DNA of 64,000 nt. Source: Reyranella sp. (GTDB taxonomy: Bacteria > Pseudomonadota > Alphaproteobacteria > Reyranellales > Reyranellaceae). The notes beneath the pieces were generated by a model. It was given only the letters and a program-made list of their open reading frames with translations, made no database searches and was not told the origin of the DNA. Position numbers and translations under genes: made by a program. This document shows positions 42,634-50,575 of this stretch, piece by piece; position 1 is the stretch's first letter; each line of letters starts with the position of its first letter. The DNA lies in the NCBI RefSeq assembly GCF_004297405.1, contig NZ_SCVC01000021.1:1-64000 (forward strand), given 5' to 3'.

Positions 42634-43653
42634 ATGTTTCTTAAACGTCTCACCGCGGTGGCGGTCCTTTCGGTCGCTGCGGCGATGCCGGCATCGGCCG
42701 GCCAGACTTTCGATGCCGTCAAGGCCAAGGGCTTCGTCCAGTGCGCGGTCAATACCGGCCTGGCGGGCTTCTCCTTCGCCGACAGCCAGGGCAAGTGGAC
42801 CGGCCTCGACGTCGATCTCTGCAAGGCGATTGCGGCGGCCCTGTTCGGCGACGCCGAGAAGGTGAAGTTCACGCCGACCACCGCCCAGCAGCGCTTCGTC
42901 GCCCTGCAGTCGGGCGAGGTCGATGTCATCACCCGCAACGCTACGCAAACGCTGCTGCGCGACACCTCGCTCGGCTTCAACATTGCCGGCGTCAATTTCT
43001 ACGACGGCCAGGGCTTCATCGTGCCGGCCAAGAGCGGCATCAAGAGCGCCAAGGAACTGAACGGCGCCACGATCTGCGTCCAGCCGGGCACCACGACCGA
43101 GCTCAACCTCGCGGACTATTTCCGCAAGAGCAAGATGACCTTCAAGCCGGTGCTGATCGAGAAGCTCGACGAGCTGCTGCAGGCTTACGCCGCCGGCCGC
43201 TGCGACGCCTATACGACTGATGCCTCGGGCCTCGCCGCCGTCCGCGCCGGCCAGCTTGCCGGCAAGGGCGAGCACACGATCCTGCCGGAGCGCATCTCCA
43301 AGGAGCCGCTGGGGCCGATCGTGCGCCATGGCGACGACCAGTGGCTTGACCTCGTGAAGTGGACCTTGATGGGCATGATCGAGGCCGAGGAGATGGGCAT
43401 CACCTCCAAGAACGTCGATGAAATGCTGAAGAGCGAGGATCCTGCGATCAAGCGCTTCCTCGGTGTCACGCCGGGCTTCGGCAAGGCCGTCGGCGTCGAC
43501 GAGAAGTGGATGTACAACGTCATCAAGCAGGTCGGGAACTACGGCGAGAGCTACGACCGCCATGTCGGCCCGGCCACGCCGCTGAAGCTGGAGCGTGGCC
43601 AGAACGCGCTATGGACCAACGGCGGCCTGATGTACGCGATCCCGTTCCGCTGA
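42634..43653 (+). CDS. Amino-acid ABC transporter periplasmic binding protein (AapJ-like)
   Basis: 339 residues with a signal peptide of about 22 residues (LTAVAVLSVAAAMPASA). The mature SBP family 3 protein shows VQCAVNTGLAGFSFADSQGKWTGLDVDLCKAIAAALFGD and RFVALQSGEVDVITRNATQTLLRDTSLGFNIAGVNFYDGQGFIV, matching the general L-amino-acid binding protein AapJ/BztA. The permeases and ATPase (AapQMP) are not in the window. GGGGG before the ATG serves as ribosome site. It converges with the next gene, whose stop is 2 bases away. Confidence 0.92.
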   Translation: MFLKRLTAVAVLSVAAAMPASAGQTFDAVKAKGFVQCAVNTGLAGFSFADSQGKWTGLDVDLCKAIAAALFGDAEKVKFTPTTAQQRFVALQSGEVDVITRNATQTLLRDTSLGFNIAGVNFYDGQGFIVPAKSGIKSAKELNGATICVQPGTTTELNLADYFRKSKMTFKPVLIEKLDELLQAYAAGRCDAYTTDASGLAAVRAGQLAGKGEHTILPERISKEPLGPIVRHGDDQWLDLVKWTLMGMIEAEEMGITSKNVDEMLKSEDPAIKRFLGVTPGFGKAVGVDEKWMYNVIKQVGNYGESYDRHVGPATPLKLERGQNALWTNGGLMYAIPFR

Positions 43654-43655
43654 AA

Positions 43656-45266
43656 TCAGTCCTCTCGCTCGAACCGCATCTTCTTGATGCGGCCGGTCGA
43701 GACTTCGAGAGCCGTGATCTTGCCCTTGCGGTCACGGACGATGTGGGCGAGCTGGGTGACGCTGATCCAGCTCCCGGCCGGGCTTGCGACCTCGACCGTA
43801 TCGTCGTCGATCCCCTGGACCATCCATGGCGCGCCGCCTGCGATCAACGGGCCGCTGACAATCATCTCCCAGGCGTCACCCTTGCGTTCGGCCTGCCAGA
43901 TGGCCCCGCTATCTGCTGAAACATAGGTGCCGGCGAGCGCCGCCGGTACGGCCTTACGGCGTCCCAGCTTGGCGAAGGTCATCACGCGACCTGCGCCGAG
44001 ATCGACACGCACCGTACCCTTGGCCCCTGGCTTCATGGCGAACTCGAAAGAGCCGCGCTCGGCCGCCAGCCATCCGTCGGCACGCCGGCCGAGCACGAAG
44101 GGCAAGCCATTCTGCGTGACCGTTGCCTCGCCGTTCTGCCAGGCCAGTTCGAACATCGACGGTTCCTGGGCATTGAACCATGTACCGGCCAGCGGCTTGA
44201 TCTCGGCCTCCGTGATCGGTGCCGGAGCGGCTTTCAGCTTCTTGTTGTTTTCCAATGCCAGGGTGGCGATGGCGCGGGCCTGCCGCCACGGGTCAATGCT
44301 GCCGAGATTGGCGATCACCACGACGGTGAGGCCGGCCTCGGGCACGCGCAGGAATTCGGTGCGGAACCCCGGCCACAGGCCGCCATGCCCGATCGTCGTG
44401 AGGCCGCGCAGGTCGTCTGCCTGCACGCCACGGCGATACTTGTTGGTGTGCTTGCCGGTGAGGGGCGACACGGCCGCAAGCTGTGCCGGCAAGTTTTTCG
44501 GTTGGAGCGTCGGCTGATCGAAGTGCCGGCTCCAGATCAGCAGGTCCTCGACGGAGGAGGTGAGGCCGCCTTCGCCGCCCTGCGGATAGGCATGTGCGGC
44601 GCGCCGGAAACCGTTCTTGGCATCACCGAGATAGCCGGTGGCGAGACCGGGGATCACCGTGTCGACGCTGGCGGCCAGCATGGTCGAGCTCATGCCCAGC
44701 GGCTTGAAGATGCGCTCCGCCAGGAAATCGCCAAGCTTCATCTTCGACAGCCGCTCGACGATCAGGCCGAGGAGCAGGAAGTTGGTGTTGCTATAGAGGA
44801 AGCGGCTGTTCGGCGTGAAGTTGAGGTGCCGGTTGCGTACGCAGGCAGCGTAGAGATCCTCGGGCCGCGCCGGTTTGTCGAGACCGTGGCCGCCCAGCCG
44901 CAGCAGTTCGAGGAAGTCCGGCAGGCCGCTGCAGTTGCGCATCATCTGGTCGATGGTCACCGGCAGAGGCGCCAGCTCGCGCAGGTACTTGTGCGGCGCC
45001 GCCTTGAGGTCGAGCTTGCCCTCGGCCGCCAGCATCAGCGCCGCAGATACCGTGAACTGCTTGCTGACCGATGCGATGCGGAAGCGGGTTGCGGGCGTGA
45101 TCGGCACGCCGAGCTCGATGCTCGCCAGGCCATAGCCCTTGCTGAGCACGACCTCGCCGCCCTGCATGACGGCGACGACGGCGCCGGGTGAACCGGGCGC
45201 GGTGTAACGGGCGAACAGCGCGTCGACGCGGCGTTCGAGAGCAATGGAACCAATCGATTTCGACAT
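43656..45266 (-). CDS. Serine hydrolase, D-aminopeptidase-like (beta-lactamase class C fold)
   Basis: 536 residues. The N-terminal catalytic domain holds the SxxK motif in RIASVSKQFTVSAALML, the YxN motif in FLYSNTNFLLLG, and HGGLWPGFRTEF in the position of the KTG-like motif as HxG, the combination seen in family S12 D-aminopeptidases. The C-terminal 200 residues (GTWFNAQEPSMFELAWQNGEA... and GTYVSADSGAIWQAER) form two lipocalin-like barrels as in the Ochrobactrum DAP enzyme, which is about the same length. No signal peptide, so cytoplasmic. It releases N-terminal D-amino acids in characterised relatives. Confidence 0.88.
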   Translation of the reverse strand: MSKSIGSIALERRVDALFARYTAPGSPGAVVAVMQGGEVVLSKGYGLASIELGVPITPATRFRIASVSKQFTVSAALMLAAEGKLDLKAAPHKYLRELAPLPVTIDQMMRNCSGLPDFLELLRLGGHGLDKPARPEDLYAACVRNRHLNFTPNSRFLYSNTNFLLLGLIVERLSKMKLGDFLAERIFKPLGMSSTMLAASVDTVIPGLATGYLGDAKNGFRRAAHAYPQGGEGGLTSSVEDLLIWSRHFDQPTLQPKNLPAQLAAVSPLTGKHTNKYRRGVQADDLRGLTTIGHGGLWPGFRTEFLRVPEAGLTVVVIANLGSIDPWRQARAIATLALENNKKLKAAPAPITEAEIKPLAGTWFNAQEPSMFELAWQNGEATVTQNGLPFVLGRRADGWLAAERGSFEFAMKPGAKGTVRVDLGAGRVMTFAKLGRRKAVPAALAGTYVSADSGAIWQAERKGDAWEMIVSGPLIAGGAPWMVQGIDDDTVEVASPAGSWISVTQLAHIVRDRKGKITALEVSTGRIKKMRFERED

Positions 45267-45347
45267 GAGACGCAGTCAATCGAAGCAACTCGCGCTTGTA
45301 AAGGCGAGGCGCTAGGGTCGATTGAAATGTTGGAGGGAATGACCGCG

Positions 45348-46157
45348 ATGAGCCGCCAGTTCGTGAAGATCGAGAAGGGTCTGGGTCCGCAGGGCCGCAT
45401 AGCGGTCGTGCGTTTTGACCGCGGCGACAACATCAATGCAATGAGCCAGCAGGCGATGCGCGAGCTGCGCGACGTGCCGCGCGACTTCGAAGACGATCTC
45501 GAAACGTCGGTCGTGATCCTGACCGGTTCGGCCAAAGCGTTCTGTGCCGGCTTCGATCTCAAGGATCCCGAAGGACGCGCGCGCGATGGGTTGTCGGTCG
45601 GCGAGCGCATTCACAAGCAGCGGCTCGGCCCCAAGATGTGTCGGGCCTGGCAGGAGATGGACCAGGTCACCATTGCGGCCATCGAAGGCCATTGCGTCGG
45701 CGGTGGCGCCGCGCTGGTCGTGTCGCTCGACTTTCGCACCTGCGGCCGCTCCGCCCATTTCCGCATTCCCGAGATCGAGCTCGGGATGAACATGAGCTGG
45801 GGCTCGATCCCGCGCATGCTGGCGCTGATGGGCCCGGCCCGCACCAAGCAGGCCGTGATCCTGGCCTCCGACCGGATCGGCGCGGCCGAAGCGCTGGACT
45901 GGGGCCTGGTCGAGAAGGTCGTCGATGACGGACAGGCGCTCGCCGCTTCGATGGAGTTCGCCGAACGCATCGCGCGCCAGCCGCCGATCCCGGTGCGCAT
46001 GACCAAGAGCACGGTGAACCGGCTCGCCCATGCGCTCGACGATCTCGGGGCTCACATGGATGCCGATCAGAACATCCTGACGGGCCTGACCGAAGATTAT
46101 GTCGAAGGCACCTCGGCCTTCCGCGAGAAGCGCAAGCCGGTCTTCAAGGGGCGGTAG
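45348..46157 (+). CDS. Enoyl-CoA hydratase/isomerase family protein (crotonase)
   Basis: 269 residues of crotonase fold. VVILTGSAKAFCAGFDLKDPEG gives one half of the oxyanion hole, and AIEGHCVGGGAALVVSLDFRTCGRSAHFRIPEIELGMNMSWGSIPRM the other with the Glu position (PEIELGM). Adds water to or isomerises enoyl-CoA; the exact substrate is open. The ATG at 45348 is 10 bases after GGAGGG; two other in-frame ATGs upstream are too close to or ahead of that site. Stand-alone between the serine hydrolase and coaA. Confidence 0.9.
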   Translation: MSRQFVKIEKGLGPQGRIAVVRFDRGDNINAMSQQAMRELRDVPRDFEDDLETSVVILTGSAKAFCAGFDLKDPEGRARDGLSVGERIHKQRLGPKMCRAWQEMDQVTIAAIEGHCVGGGAALVVSLDFRTCGRSAHFRIPEIELGMNMSWGSIPRMLALMGPARTKQAVILASDRIGAAEALDWGLVEKVVDDGQALAASMEFAERIARQPPIPVRMTKSTVNRLAHALDDLGAHMDADQNILTGLTEDYVEGTSAFREKRKPVFKGR

Positions 46158-46173
46158 GGAAGAGCGCTCGACC

Positions 46174-47106
46174 TCAGAGCTGGCGCAGCGACACTTGGCC
46201 GATCGAATGGTCGGCGCGCTTGCGCAGGATCACGTCGGCGCGTTCGCGCGTCGGCAGGATGTTCTCGCGCAGGTTCACCTCGTTGATCTCCGCCCAGAGG
46301 CGGCGGCCGACCTCGCGTGTCTCTTCCGGCGAGAGATCCTTGTAGTGATGGAAGTAGGAGGCCGGCTTCTGGAAGGCGGTGCGCTGCAGAAACTGGAAGC
46401 GAGCGAGATACCAACTCTCAAGATCGGCGATCTCGGCATCGAGATAGATCGAAAAGTCGAAGAAGTCGGAGAGGATCACCGAGGCTGGCCGGCCACCGGC
46501 AAGGCCGGGCTGCAAGACGTTCAGACCCTCGAAGATCAGCACGTCGGGCCGGCGCACGGTCTGCCATTCGCCCGGCACGATGTCGTAGGTCTGGAACGAG
46601 TAGACCGGTGCACGCACTTCCGCGTGGCCGGCCTTCACGTCGGCCAGGAACTGCACCATCTCGCGGGTGTTGTAGCTCTCCGGGAAACCTTTGCGCCGCA
46701 TCAGCTTCTCTTCCTCAAGCTGGCGGTTGGGATGCAGGAAGCCGTCGGTCGTGACGAGATCGACCCTTGGATGATCGGGCCACTGCGCCATCAGCGCCCG
46801 CAGGACGCGCGCGAAGGTGCTCTTGCCCACGGCCACGCTGCCGGCAATGGCGACGACATAAGTGCGAGAGCCGACCGGCTTGCCGAGAAAGGTGTCCGCC
46901 ACGCTGTTCAGGTTGCGCGCCGCCCGCACATGCAGATTGAGCAGGCGCGTCAGCGGCAGGTAGATATCGGCGATCTCCTCGAGCGAAACGCTGTCGTTGA
47001 TGCCGCGCAGCGCGCTCAGTTCGTCGAGGGAGAGCGTGAGGGGCGTGTGGGCGCGCAGCGACGCCCATTCGTCGCGGGCGAATGCCCGATAGGTGTCTGA
47101 TCGCAT
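46174..47106 (-). CDS. coaA: Pantothenate kinase, type I
   Basis: 310 residues. The P-loop is [16 protein letters not shown], typical of prokaryotic type I PanK, with [32 protein letters not shown] around the pantothenate and Mg sites and [34 protein letters not shown]. Phosphorylates pantothenate, the first and feedback-controlled step in CoA synthesis. It ends a run phaR-DUF1289-coaA with short gaps, linking PHA control and CoA supply on one transcript; the link is inferred. Confidence 0.96.
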   Translation of the reverse strand: MRSDTYRAFARDEWASLRAHTPLTLSLDELSALRGINDSVSLEEIADIYLPLTRLLNLHVRAARNLNSVADTFLGKPVGSRTYVVAIAGSVAVGKSTFARVLRALMAQWPDHPRVDLVTTDGFLHPNRQLEEEKLMRRKGFPESYNTREMVQFLADVKAGHAEVRAPVYSFQTYDIVPGEWQTVRRPDVLIFEGLNVLQPGLAGGRPASVILSDFFDFSIYLDAEIADLESWYLARFQFLQRTAFQKPASYFHHYKDLSPEETREVGRRLWAEINEVNLRENILPTRERADVILRKRADHSIGQVSLRQL

Positions 47107-47116
47107 GTCTTAAAGT

Positions 47117-47305
47117 TTAGAGTTTACGGCCCGGAAGCTTGTCGAGGATGGCCTGGCGTTCGGGATCTTCGAGCATCGCCCAGCGGCCGATCTCCTCGAT
47201 CGTACGCTTGCAGCCGATGCAGAAGCCGCTCTTCTGGTCGAGTTTACAGATGCCGATGCAGGGCGACATGACTCGCCGCGTCATCGATGATGTCGGCACA
47301 GCCAT
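47117..47305 (-). CDS. DUF1289 family cysteine-rich small protein
   Basis: 62 residues. SPCIGICKLDQKSGFCIGCKRTIEEIGRWAMLEDPERQAILDKL is the DUF1289 signature with four Cys in a CxxxC...CxxC arrangement that probably binds a metal or Fe-S cluster. Common in proteobacteria, function unknown. Two internal Met codons could be alternative starts. It lies 7 bases after the phaR stop and 10 bases before coaA. Confidence 0.88.
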   Translation of the reverse strand: MAVPTSSMTRRVMSPCIGICKLDQKSGFCIGCKRTIEEIGRWAMLEDPERQAILDKLPGRKL

Positions 47306-47312
47306 GGCGTCG

Positions 47313-47957
47313 TCAGGGCTTCTTGCCGAGTTCCGCGAGCTGTGCCTGCAACTCGTCGAGCTTACGCTTCAGGTCGTCGATCGCCGTCTCGCCACTGGCC
47401 GGCGCCGCGGCGTCGGATTTCGGCGGCTCCTGTCCATTGGCGGCACCCGGCGGTCGGGGCATCGGCTGGCCGTTGGGTCCTGTGCCGAACGGGTTGAACA
47501 TGCGCATGGCTTGCTCGAACATCGCCATGTTCTGCTTGCCCATCGATTCGAACTGCTGGAACGGGTTGAAGCCGAACGCGTTCTGCATATAGCGCCGCAT
47601 CTGCTCCTGATTGCGGGCGAACTGCGTCATCGACATTTCGAGGTACTGCGGCACGACGCCTTGCAGGCTGTCGCCGTAGAAAGAGATGAGTTGGCGCAGG
47701 AACGGGATCGGCAGCAGCGTCTGCCCGCCCTTGCTCTCTTCCTCGAAGATGATCTGCGTCAACACCGATCGTGTGATGTCGTCACCGGTCTTGGCGTCGT
47801 AGACGACGAAGTCAGTCTTGTCCTTCACCATCTGCGACAGGTGATCAAGCGTCACGTATGCCGATGTCGCAGTATTATAGAGACGCCGGTTCGCGTATTT
47901 CTTGATGACCACAGGCGCCGGCTTCGGTCCGCCCTCGGGTACTGCCTGATCGGCCAT
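47313..47957 (-). CDS. phaR: Polyhydroxyalkanoate synthesis repressor PhaR
   Basis: 214 residues. The N-terminal DNA-binding domain IKKYANRRLYNTATSAYVTLDHLSQMVKDKTDFVVYDAKTGDDITRSVLTQIIFEEE is the diagnostic PHB/PHA accumulation regulator motif. The middle (FLRQLISFYGDSLQGVVPQYLEMSMTQFARNQEQMRRYM) binds PHA granules, and a Pro/Gly-rich tail ends in a short coiled coil (AIDDLKRKLDELQAQLAEL). PhaR represses phasin and related genes until polymer forms. It diverges from the coiled-coil/PhaC-like pair, whose promoter region it may control. Confidence 0.95.
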   Translation of the reverse strand: MADQAVPEGGPKPAPVVIKKYANRRLYNTATSAYVTLDHLSQMVKDKTDFVVYDAKTGDDITRSVLTQIIFEEESKGGQTLLPIPFLRQLISFYGDSLQGVVPQYLEMSMTQFARNQEQMRRYMQNAFGFNPFQQFESMGKQNMAMFEQAMRMFNPFGTGPNGQPMPRPPGAANGQEPPKSDAAAPASGETAIDDLKRKLDELQAQLAELGKKP

Positions 47958-48111
47958 TACGCTTCGCTCCTCTAGCCCCCGCGCGCAGTGAACGCCCGTT
48001 TACTTCGGATTGGCCACCTTAGCGCCGATGCCGCAGTGCGACAAGGCGAGCTTTGCGCCTGCGAATACAGCCTTCACACGACGCCGCGATGCGATCGGCT
48101 ATAGTGCGGCC

Positions 48112-48474
48112 ATGGCTTCTGAAAACGACGACAAGACTGCCGGTCACGGCACCGATACTGGTGCCGACTTCGACAAGTTGGCCCGGCGTTACCTCGATCT
48201 TTGGCAGACCCAGCTTGCCGGATTGTCCTCGGACCAGGCGGTGACCGAGCAGATCGCCCGCCTGTTCGCGGCCGCGAACACACAGGTCGCGTCGGCAATG
48301 CAAGCGACCCAGGGAGCAGCTCATGCAGGCACGACAGGTTGGCAGCCGACTGGGACCCCGGCCACTGCCGCTGCATCTGGGGACGGCGCTGATGACGTGG
48401 GCGAGCTCCGAAAGCGCCTTGAGGCTCTGGAAATCCGGGTCGCTGAGCTCGAATCCCGCCTCTCCCGCGCCTGA
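48112..48474 (+). CDS. Small coiled-coil protein next to a PhaC-like gene (possible PHA synthase partner)
   Basis: 120 residues. An amphipathic helix around residues 20-60 (FDKLARRYLDLWQTQLAGLSSDQAVTEQIARLFAAANTQV), a Gly/Ala/Thr-rich linker, and a C-terminal heptad coiled coil (VGELRKRLEALEIRVAELESRLSRA) resemble phasin, PhaE or PhaM-type granule proteins, though no family is certain. Its last 152 bases overlap the following PhaC-like gene in another frame. Divergent from phaR, which would be its natural regulator. Confidence 0.68.
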   Translation: MASENDDKTAGHGTDTGADFDKLARRYLDLWQTQLAGLSSDQAVTEQIARLFAAANTQVASAMQATQGAAHAGTTGWQPTGTPATAAASGDGADDVGELRKRLEALEIRVAELESRLSRA

Positions 48475-49600
48475 AGCCATCGCAGCGCTGCTGCCGGAGA
48501 TCGCCGCCCTCGAAGCGCGCGCCGGCGCGGGCAAGTTCGAGGAGGCGCTGAGGCGCGAGGTCGGCCGGCGGATGGAGCGGCTGGCCGATGGCGTACTGGC
48601 CTATCGCCGCCACCACGTTCACCGCACGCTCGAGAATCCGCCGGCCGCCTGGAGCGAAGGCAACACCCGCCTGCTCGACTATGGCGCCACCCATCGTGCG
48701 GCGCGGGTCCGCGGTGCGCGGGCGGTGTTGGTCGTGCCGTCGCTGATCAACCGCTGGGAAGTGCTCGACCTCACGGCGGAGAAGAGCCTGTTGCGTGCCA
48801 TGGCAGCGCACGGGCTGCGGCCCTATCTGGTCGATTGGGGAACGCCCAATGCCGAGGAACGCCGCTTCGATACGACGGCCTATGTCGCGCGGCTGGAGCG
48901 GGCGGTCGCGTTCCTTGCCAAGCGGGCGCGGCGCGCGCCGGCGGTGATGGGCTACTGCATGGGCGGCACGCTCACAGTCGCGCTCGCCGCACGCCAGCCG
49001 CGCCGCGTCGCCGGCCTTGCTCTGCTTGCGGCCCCTTGGGATTTCCATGCCGATCGCACCGGCCAGGCCTTTCTCGTTGCCAGCGGTCCGCTGCTGGCCC
49101 AGGTGGCCGACAAGGTCGGCGAGTTGCCGGTCGATATCCTGCAGACCTTGTTCTGGTCGCTCGATCCCTGGCTTGCCGTGAAGAAGTTCGGCCGGTTCCT
49201 CGGCATGGACCAGCAGGGCGATTCCGCCCGGGAGTTCGTGCTGCTCGAGGATTGGCTGAATGACGGTGCGCCGCTGGCCGGTCCGACGGCGCGCGAATGT
49301 CTGGTCGGCTGGTATGGCGAGAACACGCCCGGCGCCGGCAAGTGGGTCGTCAATGGCCGGCGTATCGTGCCATCCAAGATCAACGTGCCATCGCTGGTCA
49401 TGATCCCGTCGGGCGATCGCATCGTGCCGCCTCTGTCGGCAGCCGCGCTCGCCGATCCTGTGAAGGGGTTGCGCAACACCACGCGGATCGATCTGCCGCT
49501 CGGCCATATCGGCATGGTCGTCAGCAGCCGCGCGCGCGATCTCTGCTGGACGCCACTGCTGGAATGGCTCAGCAACATCCCCGCCAAGCAGCGTAGATGA
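48323..49600 (+). CDS. PHA synthase-like alpha/beta-fold protein (PhaC type)
   Basis: 425 residues. Cys212 in VMGYCMGGTLTVALAA replaces the Ser of a lipase box, as in PHA synthases; the Asp (about LIPSGDRIVP) and His (LPLGHIGMV) complete the Cys-His-Asp set. VVPSLINRWEVLDL and YLVDWGTPNAEERRFD are also PhaC features. The first 40 residues lie inside the upstream gene and look unstructured; GGGAG 6 bases before the ATG at 48323 supports this start, but a downstream ATG at 48392 is possible. Shorter than class I PhaC (about 590), nearer the class III size, and could also be a PHA-modifying hydrolase. LytTR gene overlaps by 4 bases. Confidence 0.82.
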   Translation: MQARQVGSRLGPRPLPLHLGTALMTWASSESALRLWKSGSLSSNPASPAPEAIAALLPEIAALEARAGAGKFEEALRREVGRRMERLADGVLAYRRHHVHRTLENPPAAWSEGNTRLLDYGATHRAARVRGARAVLVVPSLINRWEVLDLTAEKSLLRAMAAHGLRPYLVDWGTPNAEERRFDTTAYVARLERAVAFLAKRARRAPAVMGYCMGGTLTVALAARQPRRVAGLALLAAPWDFHADRTGQAFLVASGPLLAQVADKVGELPVDILQTLFWSLDPWLAVKKFGRFLGMDQQGDSAREFVLLEDWLNDGAPLAGPTARECLVGWYGENTPGAGKWVVNGRRIVPSKINVPSLVMIPSGDRIVPPLSAAALADPVKGLRNTTRIDLPLGHIGMVVSSRARDLCWTPLLEWLSNIPAKQRR

Positions 49601-50451
49601 CGGCGGAGGAGCGACCCTTCGACTGGCGCGTGCCGGCGGTCTGGACGGCCATCTTCGTCGTATCGATCGTCACGCGGACCTATGTCGGGGTCGCCGATAC
49701 GGCGTGGCGCGGCCATCCCGTCGCCTTCGGCCGCGTCTTTGCCATTGAAGTGGCCAGCCACATTGTCGTCGGCGCCCTGGTGCCGGTCCTCTACTGGCTG
49801 CATCGGCGCTGGCCGATCACGGGCGGGCTGCGCAACGCCGCGATCCACGTTCTGGCTGTCGTCCCCTTCAGCATCGTGCATACGCTCGGCATGGCGGCGC
49901 TTCGTCTCCTGTGGTTCAGCGGCATCCTGGGCGAGGCCTATAGCTTTCCGCTGACCTTCGAGCGCCTCGCCTACGAGTTCGCCAAGGATGTGTTTTCCTA
50001 CGGCATGTTGAGCGGCGGTGTTCTCGGTCTTCGCTATCTGTTCGGGCGGCTGTCGCCGGCGCCCATCCAGGCAGAAGCGCAGCCGGTTGCCGCGCCGCCT
50101 GTTGTCGATCCGCGCCTGCCCGAGCGCTTCGCCGTGCGTCGTCGCGGCAAGGAGATCATGGTCGAGGTCGCCGACATCGATTGGGTCGAGGCGTCCGGCA
50201 ACTACGCCGTCCTCCATGTCGGTGGGGAAACCCTGGAGATCCGGTCCTCCCTTACCAAGCTCGAGGGTGAGCTCGATCCGAAACGGTTCGTGCGCGTCCA
50301 TAAATCTCACCTGGTTAATGTCGCGCGCATCGTCGAGGTGACGCCCTGGGTTAGTGGCGATTGGCGGATTCGCCTGCAGGATGGCGCCGAGGTGAACCTC
50401 AGCCGGCGCTATCGCCAGCGCTTCGAGGCCCTGGTGCCGGTTCGTAGCTGA
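49597..50451 (+). CDS. Membrane-anchored LytTR DNA-binding regulator
   Basis: 284 residues. Residues 1-150 hold about four membrane segments (VWTAIFVVSIVTRTYVGV, FAIEVASHIVVGALVPVLYWL, HVLAVVPFSIVHTLGMAAL, YGMLSGGVLGLRYLFG). Residues about 178-280 are a LytTR domain: IMVEVADIDWVEASGNYAVLHVGGETLEIRSSLTKLEGEL, then FVRVHKSHLVNVARI, which binds direct repeats. No receiver domain, so the membrane part may sense the signal itself. Overlap of 4 bases with the PhaC-like gene suggests a linked function. Confidence 0.9.
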   Translation: MTAEERPFDWRVPAVWTAIFVVSIVTRTYVGVADTAWRGHPVAFGRVFAIEVASHIVVGALVPVLYWLHRRWPITGGLRNAAIHVLAVVPFSIVHTLGMAALRLLWFSGILGEAYSFPLTFERLAYEFAKDVFSYGMLSGGVLGLRYLFGRLSPAPIQAEAQPVAAPPVVDPRLPERFAVRRRGKEIMVEVADIDWVEASGNYAVLHVGGETLEIRSSLTKLEGELDPKRFVRVHKSHLVNVARIVEVTPWVSGDWRIRLQDGAEVNLSRRYRQRFEALVPVRS

Positions 50452-50575
50452 CCGATCGTCCCGGCGCCTTCGCCGGTCATCCCATTCGGCAAGCCGGTCG
50501 TCACAATTTCTAGCGATATCAATGGCTTGGAGAGTAAACGGCCAGCGTCCGACCTGATCTTCCTGGAGGCTTGTC

